From assembly GCA_934525065.1 (NCBI GenBank), contig CAKSYX010000013.1, positions 1 through 43,221 on the forward strand: a DNA stretch of 43,221 nt. Reading direction: 5' to 3'. The notes beneath the pieces were generated by a model that was not told the origin of the DNA, ran no database searches, and saw only the letters and a program-made list of their open reading frames with translations. A program made the translations under genes and the position numbers. Shown here one piece after another: positions 15,433 through 23,961 of this stretch (the first letter of the stretch is position 1; each line of letters starts with the position of its first letter). This stretch comes from an uncultured Eubacteriales bacterium. Its GTDB lineage: Bacteria > Bacillota > Clostridia > Oscillospirales > Acutalibacteraceae.

Positions 15433-15939
15433 ATGGGTTCGTTCGTCGGAACATATGAATACAGTCTCGACTCAAAAAACAGATTGGTCGTTCCGACGCC
15501 GTTCAAGGAGCTCATCGGAAACGCCTTCATCGTCAGGGCAAAGCCCGGAAAATTTTCTCACATTGACTGCTTTTTCTCAGATAAATTTGAATCCGCGGTT
15601 GAAGCCGAGGTTCAGGAATATGTGACCGGCGGAATTCCGCGCGACATGGCTCTGGCAATGTCAAGGATGTGCTCTAACCTTGTCTGTATCGACGCCCACG
15701 GAAGGATAACCGTTCCGGCGAAGGTTCTTGAAAAAGCGCATATCACAAAAGAAAGCGTCTTTGTCGGTATGGGTGACAAGTTTGAAATTTGGGATACCGA
15801 AATTTATAAGGCCTACACCGCAATCCTCGATGAACAGGCAGACAAGCTCTTTGCTGCCAAGATGGCGGAAAATGACAAGCGCTTTGAATTCATGGGTGCG
15901 GGCTATATGATCCAAGTTCAGAACAACGGAATCGGATGA
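15433..15939 (+). CDS. mraZ: Transcriptional regulator MraZ
   Basis: The 168-residue protein has two AbrB-like DNA-binding modules. The first includes GTYEYSLDSKNRLVVPTPF (residues 6-24, matching the DxKxRxxxP signature) and the second DAHGRITVPAKVLEKAHI near 81-98. In other bacteria MraZ forms a ring and regulates the dcw operon by binding repeats upstream of itself. ATG 15433 aligns with other MraZ starts and has GGAAGGAAG seven bases before it; a longer frame back to 15322 runs over the promoter. It is first in the cluster, 13 bases from rsmH, as is usual. Confidence 0.93.
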   Translation: MGSFVGTYEYSLDSKNRLVVPTPFKELIGNAFIVRAKPGKFSHIDCFFSDKFESAVEAEVQEYVTGGIPRDMALAMSRMCSNLVCIDAHGRITVPAKVLEKAHITKESVFVGMGDKFEIWDTEIYKAYTAILDEQADKLFAAKMAENDKRFEFMGAGYMIQVQNNGIG

Positions 15940-15952
15940 ACGGAGGATTAAA

Positions 15953-16879
15953 ATGGACTTTTCCCATGTCAGCGTTCTGCTGAAAGAAACAATAGCTTCG
16001 CTTGACGTCAGCCCCGACGGAATCTACGTTGACTGCACTGCGGGCGGCGGAGGCCACAGCGGCGAAATTGCAAGGCTTTTGGAAAACGGCCGTCTTTTTG
16101 CCCTTGACCAAGACCCTGAGGCGATTGAGACGCTTGAAAATCGCTTTCGTGATAACAAGAACGTCACCGTTATCCACACGAATTTTGAAAACATAAAAAG
16201 TGTTCTTTTTGAGCGCGGCGTTGAAGAGGTTGACGGAATCATGGCCGACCTCGGCGTCAGTTCACATCAGCTTGACACAGCCGAAAGGGGCTTTTCCTTC
16301 CATAACGATGCTCCGCTTGACATGAGAATGTCAAAGGAGGGCACTTCGGCCGCCGACCTTGTGAATACACTTGAGCCAAAGGAGCTTGAAAGAATAATCC
16401 GCTGCAACGGCGAAGAAAGGTTCGCTTTTCAAATTGCAAAAGCAATAGTCCGCGAACGGCAGAAAAAAGAGATTAAAACAACGCTTGAGCTTGCCGAAAT
16501 AATCAAGTCCGCAATGCCTGCGGCGGCAAGAAGAACACCCGGTCACCCTGCGCGCAGAACTTTTCAGGCGCTCAGAATCGAAGTCAACGGAGAGTTGGAA
16601 AAGCTTGAAAATTCGCTTGACGATATGTTTGACCTGCTGAAAACGGGCGGCAGACTTTCGGTTATCACCTTCCATTCGCTTGAGGACAGGATAGTCAAAA
16701 AGAAGTTTGCTTCCTATTGCACAGGCTGCACCTGTCCACCGGAGTTCCCGGTCTGTGTCTGCGGAAAAACGCCGCGCGGAAGGCTTGTGTTTAAATCCGT
16801 TCTCCCTTCGCAGGAGGAAATTGAAAATAACCCGCGTTCAAGAAGTGCGCGGCTCAGGTGCATTGAAAAAATTAAGTAG
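15953..16879 (+). CDS. rsmH: 16S rRNA (cytosine-N4) methyltransferase RsmH
   Basis: The 308-residue enzyme (formerly MraW) methylates N4 of C1402 in 16S rRNA with S-adenosylmethionine. The SAM-binding motif DCTAGGGGHSGEIARLL is at residues 24-40, followed by the typical GIMADLGVSSHQLDTAERGF near 95-114, the RRTPGHPARRTFQALRIEVN segment near 197-216 and VITFHSLEDRIVKKKF near 240. A cysteine-rich segment (CTGCTCPPEFPVCVCG) precedes the C-terminus; such pairs occur in many members. GGAGG sits properly before the ATG. It follows mraZ and precedes ftsL in the standard order. Confidence 0.95.
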   Translation: MDFSHVSVLLKETIASLDVSPDGIYVDCTAGGGGHSGEIARLLENGRLFALDQDPEAIETLENRFRDNKNVTVIHTNFENIKSVLFERGVEEVDGIMADLGVSSHQLDTAERGFSFHNDAPLDMRMSKEGTSAADLVNTLEPKELERIIRCNGEERFAFQIAKAIVRERQKKEIKTTLELAEIIKSAMPAAARRTPGHPARRTFQALRIEVNGELEKLENSLDDMFDLLKTGGRLSVITFHSLEDRIVKKKFASYCTGCTCPPEFPVCVCGKTPRGRLVFKSVLPSQEEIENNPRSRSARLRCIEKIK

Positions 16880-16948
16880 CCGCCGTTTTGGGCGGAAGGC
16901 TCAACGGCAGCGTTAAGGCCGTAATTTGAGAAGGAAGAGGAGAACGCA

Positions 16949-17422
16949 ATGTCCGCTCAGTTTGCTTATGATTACCGTTTTGAACCCATCGGCTCAACAG
17001 CCGCACCGGTTCTTGAACCGAATATCAATCCGGGAAAAAAGCCTGAGGCAAGACCCGGACCGGAGCTTCGCCGGCTCAAAAAGCGCGGTCCGAGCGCAAG
17101 AGAGCGTGAAAGGGCAAGCCTTGTTTTTGTTGCAAAGGGCTTTGTTTGGATGGCACTTGCAATTGCGCTGCTCGGCGTTTTCTGCAACAGCTACTCTGCA
17201 AGGACGGTCAGCCGCCTTGAGCTTCAGAATACCCAGACAAAGCTTTCAATGTACAAAGAGGAAACTGTTGTTTTGAAGGACAAGCTTTCAAAGCTTGTCA
17301 GTGCGAATAACATTGACAAGATCGCGGTTGAAAAGCTCGGCCTTGTCAAGGTCGCTTCTTCAAACGAGGTCTATCTTGACACGGGAAAAGAAAACAAGGT
17401 CATCGTTTCCCAAAGCAAGTAA
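16949..17422 (+). CDS. ftsL: FtsL-like septum protein
   Basis: The 157-residue bitopic protein has a cytoplasmic, Pro/Arg-rich N-terminus (1-58), one transmembrane helix (about 62-82), and an extracytoplasmic coiled coil starting at SRLELQNTQTKLSMYKEE. It ends with the weakly conserved KIAVEKLGLVKV segment that is usual for FtsL/DivIC proteins. FtsL forms a complex with DivIC and DivIB that activates FtsW and the septal PBP. Sequence identity in this family is poor, so the name rests on topology and position between rsmH and the PBP gene. GAGGAG precedes the ATG. Confidence 0.75.
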   Translation: MSAQFAYDYRFEPIGSTAAPVLEPNINPGKKPEARPGPELRRLKKRGPSARERERASLVFVAKGFVWMALAIALLGVFCNSYSARTVSRLELQNTQTKLSMYKEETVVLKDKLSKLVSANNIDKIAVEKLGLVKVASSNEVYLDTGKENKVIVSQSK

Positions 17423-17502
17423 GTTTTTTTGTGCACTGCCGAATGGCAGACGGTAAAAATGATATTTCCATTTTCTGATGAATATATATTAAAGGAACCT
17501 GA

Positions 17503-17580
17503 GAAAAAGCTGTCTTTCCATCCGGCTTTTTCTTCCAAAATCGGCGGACGCATTATCCAACGGGAAAAATGACGTCCGCC
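17503..17580 (+). promoter_or_regulatory. Two hairpins between ftsL and the PBP gene
   Basis: The 199-base gap holds two inverted repeats in tandem: GAAAAAGC/GCTTTTTC (17503-17510, 17525-17532) and GGCGGACG/CGTCCGCC (17543-17550, 17573-17580). The first ends in a T-run and resembles a weak terminator; the second ends 41 bases before the PBP start. Together they could partly uncouple PBP expression from the upstream genes. Confidence 0.4.
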
Positions 17581-17621
17581 AAGTTTGGCATTTAGGGACT
17601 TTGACGAAAAGGAGGAGAAAA

Positions 17622-19964
17622 ATGGACTCAAAAAAGGCTTTGAAGAGCAAAATCTTTCAAAAAGATAAAATCAGAAAGAGAAACAACCTGTTTTTGAAAA
17701 AGAGAACAAGGAGTCTCACTGCCTTTGTTCTTGCCGCGCTCGTTTTTTTGAGTCTCGGCCGCGTCGGCTGGATAATGGTTGTTCACGGTGACGAGTACCG
17801 CGCAAGAGCTGAGCAAAATCAGCTTTACGACACCGAGCTGAAGGCCGTCCGCGGAACGATATATGACAGCAACATGACGCCGCTTGTTACAAGCTCTTCT
17901 GCGTGGATTTTTTGCGCCGACCCTCTTGAAATTAAAAAATACTTCACCTCAAGAAACGAGTATGAGGGTGAACGCTTTTGGAACGATTATGTCGAATACC
18001 TTTCAAAGAACATTGCAAAAATTCTTTCTCTTAAAAAGAAAGATGTGAAGGAAGATCTTTCAGACGAAAAAAAAACATATGTCCGCGTTACAAAAAAGGT
18101 TGACGCGAACCGCCGCCTTGCGCTTGACGAGTTTCTTGCAAAGGAATATACATATGACCACAACGACAGCGGCGATGCACTGAAGGTTAAGGCCGGCCAG
18201 TTCTTTTCCTATGAAAACGATACACTGCGCCTTTATCCGGAGAACAATTTTGCTTCAACAATAATCGGCGTGACCGATTCTGACGGAAAAGGAATTTCCG
18301 GCGTTGAGGTCTACTATAATGAACAGCTCAGCGGCCGCAACGGCCGTCAGGTAACTGCGAAAAACTCAATCGGTCAGGCACTTGATGCAAGCTATGAGAC
18401 CGTTTTTGACGCTGAGCAGGGCAACGGCGTTGTTCTCACAATCGACTCAAATATTCAGTATTACCTTGAAAATGCACTCAAGCATGCCCTTGACAGCACG
18501 AAAGCAAAGGGCGTTTACGGAATTGTCATGGACGTTGACACCGGCAAGGTTCTTGCAATGAGCAATAAGCCGGACTTTGACCTCAATGAGCCGAGGACCA
18601 TCGTTTCAAAGTCAGTCAGAAAGCAGCTCAAAAAGCTTGAAGGGAAGGAAGAATACAGCTCAAAATACAGCGAAGCACTATTCAACCAGTGGAACAGCTA
18701 TTGCGTTACAAACAACTATGAGCCCGGCTCAACCTTTAAGATTTTTACCCTTGCAGCCGCCCTTGAAGAGGGTGCCGTCAACAAAAGCACGACCTACACA
18801 TGCAACGGATACTATAAGGTCGCCGATACCATCATTCACTGCGCCAATACCTCAGGCCACGGCTTTCAAACGCTTACACAGGGACTTATGAATTCCTGCA
18901 ACCCGTTTTTCATCAATATCGGCCAGACGCTCGGAATTCAGACGTTCTATAAATATTTTGAGGCCTTCGGCTTCACGGAAAGAACGGGAATCGACCTCAC
19001 GGGAGAGTCCTATCCGGTTTACCACGCAGCAAACAAAAGGGGAGTCGTTGAGCTTGCGAGTACGTCATACGGCCAGTCCTTCAGAGTCAGCCCGATTCAG
19101 ATGATAACTGCGGCCTGCGCGATTGCAAACGGCGGAAAGCTCATGAAACCCTATGTTGTTGACAGCATTGTTGACACACAGGGCAATATAATTACAAAAA
19201 ACGAACCTACCGTCAAACGTCAGGTAATTTCGCAGGGCACGGCCGCTTCTGTCAGAGAGATGATGGAGGCCGTTGTTGAAGGCGGAACCGGAAAGAACGC
19301 TTACATTGAAGGCTATCGCGTTGCCGGAAAGACCGCCACGAGCGAAAAGCTCGACACCGAGGACCCGGACGATTACATCGCCTCCTTCCTTTGCTTTGCT
19401 CCGGCGAACGACCCTAAGGTTGCCGTTCTTGTCGGCGTTGACGAGCCTCCCGGAATCTATCGCGGCGGAGGTGTTCTCGCCGCTCCGATTGCAAAAGAGG
19501 TTCTTGAATCAACGCTCAAATATTTGAACGTTGAACCGCAGTACACAAAAGACGAGCTTGCAAGCATCAGCAGCAAAACGCCCGACCTTTGCAAGCAAGA
19601 GGTAAACTCCGCAAAGATTGCCGCAGCGAACGAAGGCTTCTCCATCAAGGTTGTCGGCGGCGGAGAAACGGTTGTTTCACAGGTACCCGCAGCCGGACAG
19701 TCAATTCCGGAGGGCGGAGTAATCGTAGTTTATACAGAGGATAACTCCAAAACGCAGGTCGTTAAGGTTCCGTCCTTCGTCGGAATGTCTGCCGCCGAAG
19801 CGAACCGAACCGCAATTGCAAGCGGACTGAACATCGTCCTTTCCGGACCGAGCCGGTCTGCCGGCGCAACAGTATACAAGCAGAGCGTGGAAAAAGGCAC
19901 CGAGCTTGAAGCAGGATCTTCGGTGACGGTCTATTTCCGGGCAACGGCAAATATGGACGACTGA
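17622..19964 (+). CDS. Class B penicillin-binding protein with two PASTA domains (FtsI/SpoVD-like)
   Basis: The 780-residue transpeptidase cross-links septal peptidoglycan together with FtsW. It has one N-terminal membrane anchor (about 35-55), a PBP dimerisation domain starting at RGTIYD, and the transpeptidase domain with S370-T-F-K373 (active serine), S425-C-N427 and, at the third motif, K570-T-A572 instead of KTG. Two PASTA domains follow (about 650-780). ATG 17622 follows GGAGGAG. Position in the dcw cluster fits the vegetative division PBP (FtsI/PBP2B), but PASTA-bearing SpoVD, needed for the spore cortex, is encoded at the same place in some spore formers. Only one such gene is present here. 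Confidence 0.88.
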   Translation: MDSKKALKSKIFQKDKIRKRNNLFLKKRTRSLTAFVLAALVFLSLGRVGWIMVVHGDEYRARAEQNQLYDTELKAVRGTIYDSNMTPLVTSSSAWIFCADPLEIKKYFTSRNEYEGERFWNDYVEYLSKNIAKILSLKKKDVKEDLSDEKKTYVRVTKKVDANRRLALDEFLAKEYTYDHNDSGDALKVKAGQFFSYENDTLRLYPENNFASTIIGVTDSDGKGISGVEVYYNEQLSGRNGRQVTAKNSIGQALDASYETVFDAEQGNGVVLTIDSNIQYYLENALKHALDSTKAKGVYGIVMDVDTGKVLAMSNKPDFDLNEPRTIVSKSVRKQLKKLEGKEEYSSKYSEALFNQWNSYCVTNNYEPGSTFKIFTLAAALEEGAVNKSTTYTCNGYYKVADTIIHCANTSGHGFQTLTQGLMNSCNPFFINIGQTLGIQTFYKYFEAFGFTERTGIDLTGESYPVYHAANKRGVVELASTSYGQSFRVSPIQMITAACAIANGGKLMKPYVVDSIVDTQGNIITKNEPTVKRQVISQGTAASVREMMEAVVEGGTGKNAYIEGYRVAGKTATSEKLDTEDPDDYIASFLCFAPANDPKVAVLVGVDEPPGIYRGGGVLAAPIAKEVLESTLKYLNVEPQYTKDELASISSKTPDLCKQEVNSAKIAAANEGFSIKVVGGGETVVSQVPAAGQSIPEGGVIVVYTEDNSKTQVVKVPSFVGMSAAEANRTAIASGLNIVLSGPSRSAGATVYKQSVEKGTELEAGSSVTVYFRATANMDD

Positions 19965-19981
19965 TGTTACGGAGGAAAACT

Positions 19982-21394
19982 ATGAAGCTTTCAGCATTGT
20001 TTGAAAAAGCCGGAATAACCGGCGAAAACAAGGACGTTGAAATTAGCTTTATCACCGATGATTCAAGAAAATGCCGCCCCGGCTCGCTCTTTGTCTGCCA
20101 CAGCGGCGGCGAAAAATACCTTGACGATGCGTTCAAAAACGGTGCGCAGTGCGTTGTTTCTCAAAATGAGCTTCCCGGCTGCGTTCGGGTTGCGGACTCA
20201 AGGGAAGCCTACGGCACTCTTTGCCGCGCATTCTTCGGCTTTCCGGAAAGAAAGCTGCGTCTCATCGGCGTGACCGGAACAAACGGAAAAACAACAACCG
20301 CGTCAATGCTCGCTTTTATCCTTGAGCTTTCGGGGAGAAAAACGGGGCTGATCTCAACGGTTGCCAACCGCATTGACGGTGCAGAAGAGACTGACATGAC
20401 AACCCCGGACTGCTTTCTGATTTCAAAAATGCTTTCCTCACTTGCGGAAAACTCCGGAGAGTTTTGTGTGATTGAGGCCTCCTCTCAGGGACTTTTTCAA
20501 AAAAGACTTTCCGGCTTTCGGTTTGAAACGGCGGTTTTCACAAATCTGACCGAGGATCATCTTGATTATCACAAGACCTTTGAAAACTATAAAAACTCAA
20601 AAAAAGAGCTGTTTCGTCATTGCGAAAACGCGGTTTTGAATTTTGATGACCCGGCTTTTGATGAATTTTCGGCTGTTTGCGGCGGAAAAAAGCTCAGCTA
20701 TTCTGTTCAGAGCAACGATGCCGACTTCACCGCGAAGGATATTCGAGAAGGGGAGGATTCGCTCGGATATGTTCTTGTTTCGGACAGCATAATTCAGAGA
20801 GTGAAGCTGAACCTTTGCGGCGATTTCAATGTTCAGAATTCTCTTGCTGCAATTATTGCCGCATATTCGCTGGGAATCGGTCTTCAGGAGGCCTCTGCGG
20901 CGCTTAAAAACTACTTTCCTGAAAAAGGAAGAATGGAAATACTTGACATAGACACACCATATAGAGTTATAATAGACTACGCTCATACACCGGATTCTCT
21001 AAGGTGCGCTCTTTTGTCACTGCGACGCTTCTGCCGCGGAAGGCTGATCGTTGTTTTCGGCTGCGGAGGGGAGCGTGAACGCGAAAAGCGTCCGCAGATG
21101 GGAAAAATTGCGTCCGAAAACGCAGACATCGTTTTTGTGACGGCCGACAACTCACGCAGCGAAAGCACGGCGGACATTATCGATGAGATACTCTCAGGCG
21201 TGCAGAAGGGGAAAGCCTCGGTCTTTGCTTGTGAGGACAGGCGGCAGGCGATTACTCTTGCCCTTAAAAAGGCAAAAAAGGGAGACACTCTCCTTCTTGC
21301 CGGAAAAGGACATGAGATATTTCAGCAGCTCGGAAGTGAAAAGAAAAGCTTTGACGAAAGAGAAATCGTCCGCTTAGCTTTAGGCAAGCGTTGA
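19982..21394 (+). CDS. murE: UDP-MurNAc-tripeptide synthetase MurE
   Basis: The 470-residue Mur ligase adds the third residue to UDP-MurNAc-L-Ala-D-Glu. It shows the ATP-binding GVTGTNGKTTTASML (about 98-112), the TTPD substrate motif, TEDHLDYH, and the C-terminal domain with DYAHTPDS and AGKGHE. The specificity loop reads DNSRSE rather than the usual DNPR; the arginine that contacts meso-diaminopimelate is kept, so meso-DAP is the likely substrate. ATG 19982 has GGAGG before it; the frame is open six codons further upstream. In most Firmicutes murF follows, but here the next gene is mraY after a repeat-rich gap. Confidence 0.93.
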   Translation: MKLSALFEKAGITGENKDVEISFITDDSRKCRPGSLFVCHSGGEKYLDDAFKNGAQCVVSQNELPGCVRVADSREAYGTLCRAFFGFPERKLRLIGVTGTNGKTTTASMLAFILELSGRKTGLISTVANRIDGAEETDMTTPDCFLISKMLSSLAENSGEFCVIEASSQGLFQKRLSGFRFETAVFTNLTEDHLDYHKTFENYKNSKKELFRHCENAVLNFDDPAFDEFSAVCGGKKLSYSVQSNDADFTAKDIREGEDSLGYVLVSDSIIQRVKLNLCGDFNVQNSLAAIIAAYSLGIGLQEASAALKNYFPEKGRMEILDIDTPYRVIIDYAHTPDSLRCALLSLRRFCRGRLIVVFGCGGEREREKRPQMGKIASENADIVFVTADNSRSESTADIIDEILSGVQKGKASVFACEDRRQAITLALKKAKKGDTLLLAGKGHEIFQQLGSEKKSFDEREIVRLALGKR

Positions 21395-21410
21395 TTAAGC
21401 GGGAGACGAG

Positions 21411-21512
21411 TGCGGCTCACGGGCTGCCGTCAGATAACAGATATTAGAACGGCGGCGTTGCAGCTATGCCATCTAACGTCTGAAATCTAAAATCTAACAT
21501 CTGATGTTTGAG
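21411..21512. repeat. Repeat-rich spacer between murE and mraY
   Basis: ATCTAACGTCTGA (21471-21483) and ATCTAACATCTGA (21492-21504) are near-identical direct repeats, and TCAGATAACAGATATTAGA at 21430-21448 is an inverted, looser version. A CGGCTCACGGGCTGCCG stretch precedes them. No gene is present in this gap. Similar TAGAT/TCTAA strings occur in other gaps of the window. Confidence 0.6.
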
Positions 21513-21544
21513 TAACGAGTAATATTTTGGGGGATGTTATAAAT

Positions 21545-22582
21545 ATGAATAACACAACAGCGGTGCTTCTTGCCGTAGGAATTTCATTCATCGTCACGGC
21601 CGTGCTCGGCTTTGTTTTAATTCCGCTGCTTCACAAGCTGAAGTTCGGCCAGAACATTCTGACGGATATCGGTCCGCGTTGGCACGCAAAAAAACAGGGA
21701 ACGCCGACAATGGGCGGACTTATGTTCATGATAGGTATAACCGTTGCCGTTTTTGCGGTTATTCTGATAGGCAAGGCCACCGGCTTTTCTCTTTTTTCTG
21801 AAAATGATGTTCTTGCAACCCAGGAGAGAATAAAGCTTTACTCCGGACTTCTGCTTGCCTTCGGTCTTGCGCTTGTCGGCTTTACAGACGACTTTATGAA
21901 AATTAAGCATAAGCGAAACCTCGGCCTGACGGAAATTCAAAAGACAATTCCGCAGGTGCTCATTATCGCCGGCTATCTCACAACGATGGTGATGTCCGGG
22001 AACACCTCGATGTTCATTCCGCTCATCGGAAAAATCAGCCTTGACAGTGTGCCCGGAATAATTTTCTTCTATGCCTTGGGCGCGTGCGTAATTTACGGCA
22101 CGGCCAATGCGGTCAATTTTACAGACGGCGTTGACGGCCTTTGCGGCAGCGTGACCGTTCCGGTCGGCGTTGCTTTTGCGGTCATTGCGTACCTTGTTTC
22201 AAACACCTCCGCTTCGGTTCTTTCCGCCTGCCTTGCCGGTGCTTGCGCCGGATACCTCATTTGGAACCATTACCCGGCGAAGGTCATGATGGGTGACACC
22301 GGTTCAATGTTCCTCGGCGGTCTTGTTGCGGCGCTGGCGTATTCGGTCAACTGCCCGCTCATTCTGGTTCCGGTCGGAATCGTCTATGTTATGGAAGCAC
22401 TCAGCGATATTCTTCAGATCGCTTCAATCAAGATCCGTCACAAGAAAATCTTCAAAATGTCTCCGATTCATCATCACTTTGAAATGAGCGGCTGGAACGA
22501 GAAAAAAATTGTTGCCGTTTTCAGCGTGATCGGTGTTGCGGGCGCAATCGTCGGAATCGTTCTCATGTGCTTCACCGTTTGA
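21545..22582 (+). CDS. mraY: Phospho-MurNAc-pentapeptide transferase MraY
   Basis: The 345-residue polytopic membrane enzyme moves phospho-MurNAc-pentapeptide to undecaprenyl phosphate to form lipid I. About ten transmembrane helices are evident. Signatures include GTPTMGGLMF near the N-terminus, the metal/phosphate-binding GFTDDFMKIKHKRNLGL, NAVNFTDGVDGL, NHYPAKVMMGDTGSMFLGG and the HHHFEMSGWNEKKIV loop. All expected residues are in place. ATG 21545 fits the family; the only ribosome-binding candidate, GGGGG, ends 11 bases upstream, a long spacing that suggests modest translation. Confidence 0.95.
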   Translation: MNNTTAVLLAVGISFIVTAVLGFVLIPLLHKLKFGQNILTDIGPRWHAKKQGTPTMGGLMFMIGITVAVFAVILIGKATGFSLFSENDVLATQERIKLYSGLLLAFGLALVGFTDDFMKIKHKRNLGLTEIQKTIPQVLIIAGYLTTMVMSGNTSMFIPLIGKISLDSVPGIIFFYALGACVIYGTANAVNFTDGVDGLCGSVTVPVGVAFAVIAYLVSNTSASVLSACLAGACAGYLIWNHYPAKVMMGDTGSMFLGGLVAALAYSVNCPLILVPVGIVYVMEALSDILQIASIKIRHKKIFKMSPIHHHFEMSGWNEKKIVAVFSVIGVAGAIVGIVLMCFTV

Positions 22583-22617
22583 AAATAAAATCAACTTGCC
22601 GAAAGGAGTGAAAAGCT

Positions 22618-23889
22618 GTGTCTGAGAATGTTCGCAAAATGCCGAAGACAAAAAAATCTTCACCTGCTCTTAGTTTCATAAAAAGAGCCTTCCATACCGG
22701 CGGCATCGACGCAATTTTTTGCTGCCTTGTTATGATTATTTTTACATTTGGAATAATCATGATGTATTCGGCAAGCTACGCCTATGCCAACGCGAACGCA
22801 TCAAGTCCGGACGCATACTTCAAAAGTCAGCTCGTTTGGGGTGCGATCGGTTTTGCAGCGATGGTCATCATCAGCAAGGTTGATTACAGAATGCTCAACA
22901 GCTTTGCAACGCCCGTGATTTTTGTCGGTATGATCGGCCTTCTCGGCTTGACGCTTATTGTCAATGCAGGAAAATCTGTCAAGCGCTGGATAAATCTCGG
23001 CTTTGGCCAGTTTCAGCCGTCTGAAATCAGCAAGTTTGTTCTCATTCTCACGATGGCATATCTCATCTGCATTTTTTATAAGCCGCTGCATACGGAAAAA
23101 GGAAAACGCGCAATGCCTTCGATCGGAAGGCTCACGCGGCCGGAGCAGGCCTTGCTCGGCTTTTTTGACACAAAGCTCAAGTGTACCTTTGCACTCGCCT
23201 TCACTGTCATCATTTTCTGCGGCCTGGTTGCGCTTGAAAGCCATCTTTCCTGCACGATCCTGCTTTTTTGCATGGGCGTTTCAATGATGTGGCTCGCCGG
23301 TGTTGACAAAAAATGGTTTGCTCTGCTCGGGATCTTTGTTGTGATTGCCGTGGTCTATGTTGTCTGGATAGATACAGACGTTTTGCAAAAGCTCGGCGGC
23401 TTCGGCTATGACCGGGTGCTCACGTGGAAAACAAAGCAAGACACCCCGGGCGCAACACGTTGGCAGACCGAGCAGGGTCTTCTTGCAATCGGCTCGGGCG
23501 GCCCGTTCGGCGTCGGCTTCGGAAATTCAAAGCAAAAGCAGCTTTATATTCCGGAACCGCAGAACGACTTCATTTTCGCTGTTATCTGCGAAGAACTCGG
23601 CTTTTTCGGTGCGGCTGTTGTTGTTCTTTTGTTTGCCGCTCTCATCTGCCGCGGCTTCGTAATTGCAACAAAGGCGAAGGACGTTTTCGGTGCGCTCCTC
23701 GTCACGGGAATAATGATGCAGATAGGTCTTCAGGTCACGATGAACATTGCCGTTGTTACAGACACGATTCCGAACACGGGAATTGCTTTGCCGTTTTTCA
23801 GCTACGGCGGAACGGCACTGGTCATCATGTTCGCCGAAATGGGCGTTGTTCTTTCCGTTTCAAAGAACGGACGGCTTGAAAAGCAATGA
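22618..23889 (+). CDS. ftsW: SEDS peptidoglycan glycosyltransferase FtsW
   Basis: The 423-residue SEDS protein polymerises lipid II at the septum with the class B PBP. It has about ten transmembrane helices, QFQPSEISKF in the first third, a large extracytoplasmic loop with GYDRVLTWKTKQDTPGATRWQ and GPFGVGFGNSKQKQLYIPEPQNDFIFAVICEELG (which contains the conserved aspartate in NDFIFA), and NTGIALPFFSYGGTAL near the end. The start is GTG 22618 with AAAGGAGTG upstream. It directly follows mraY; murD, which commonly lies between the two, is absent. A soluble insertion of about 30 residues (KGKRAMPSIGRLTRPEQALLG) lies between the mid helices. Confidence 0.93.
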   Translation: MSENVRKMPKTKKSSPALSFIKRAFHTGGIDAIFCCLVMIIFTFGIIMMYSASYAYANANASSPDAYFKSQLVWGAIGFAAMVIISKVDYRMLNSFATPVIFVGMIGLLGLTLIVNAGKSVKRWINLGFGQFQPSEISKFVLILTMAYLICIFYKPLHTEKGKRAMPSIGRLTRPEQALLGFFDTKLKCTFALAFTVIIFCGLVALESHLSCTILLFCMGVSMMWLAGVDKKWFALLGIFVVIAVVYVVWIDTDVLQKLGGFGYDRVLTWKTKQDTPGATRWQTEQGLLAIGSGGPFGVGFGNSKQKQLYIPEPQNDFIFAVICEELGFFGAAVVVLLFAALICRGFVIATKAKDVFGALLVTGIMMQIGLQVTMNIAVVTDTIPNTGIALPFFSYGGTALVIMFAEMGVVLSVSKNGRLEKQ

Positions 23890-23961
23890 TCTGACGCAAT
23901 ATAGAATATTTCAGAAAGGAAGCGGTGCCGGCTGGTTGTGCCTGCGCCGCAAAGCTTTGCA

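Noticed and set aside
21411..21512. CRISPR-like array from the ATCTAAC repeats
   Set aside because: Only two short near-repeats with a nine-base gap, no spacers of regular length and no cas genes.
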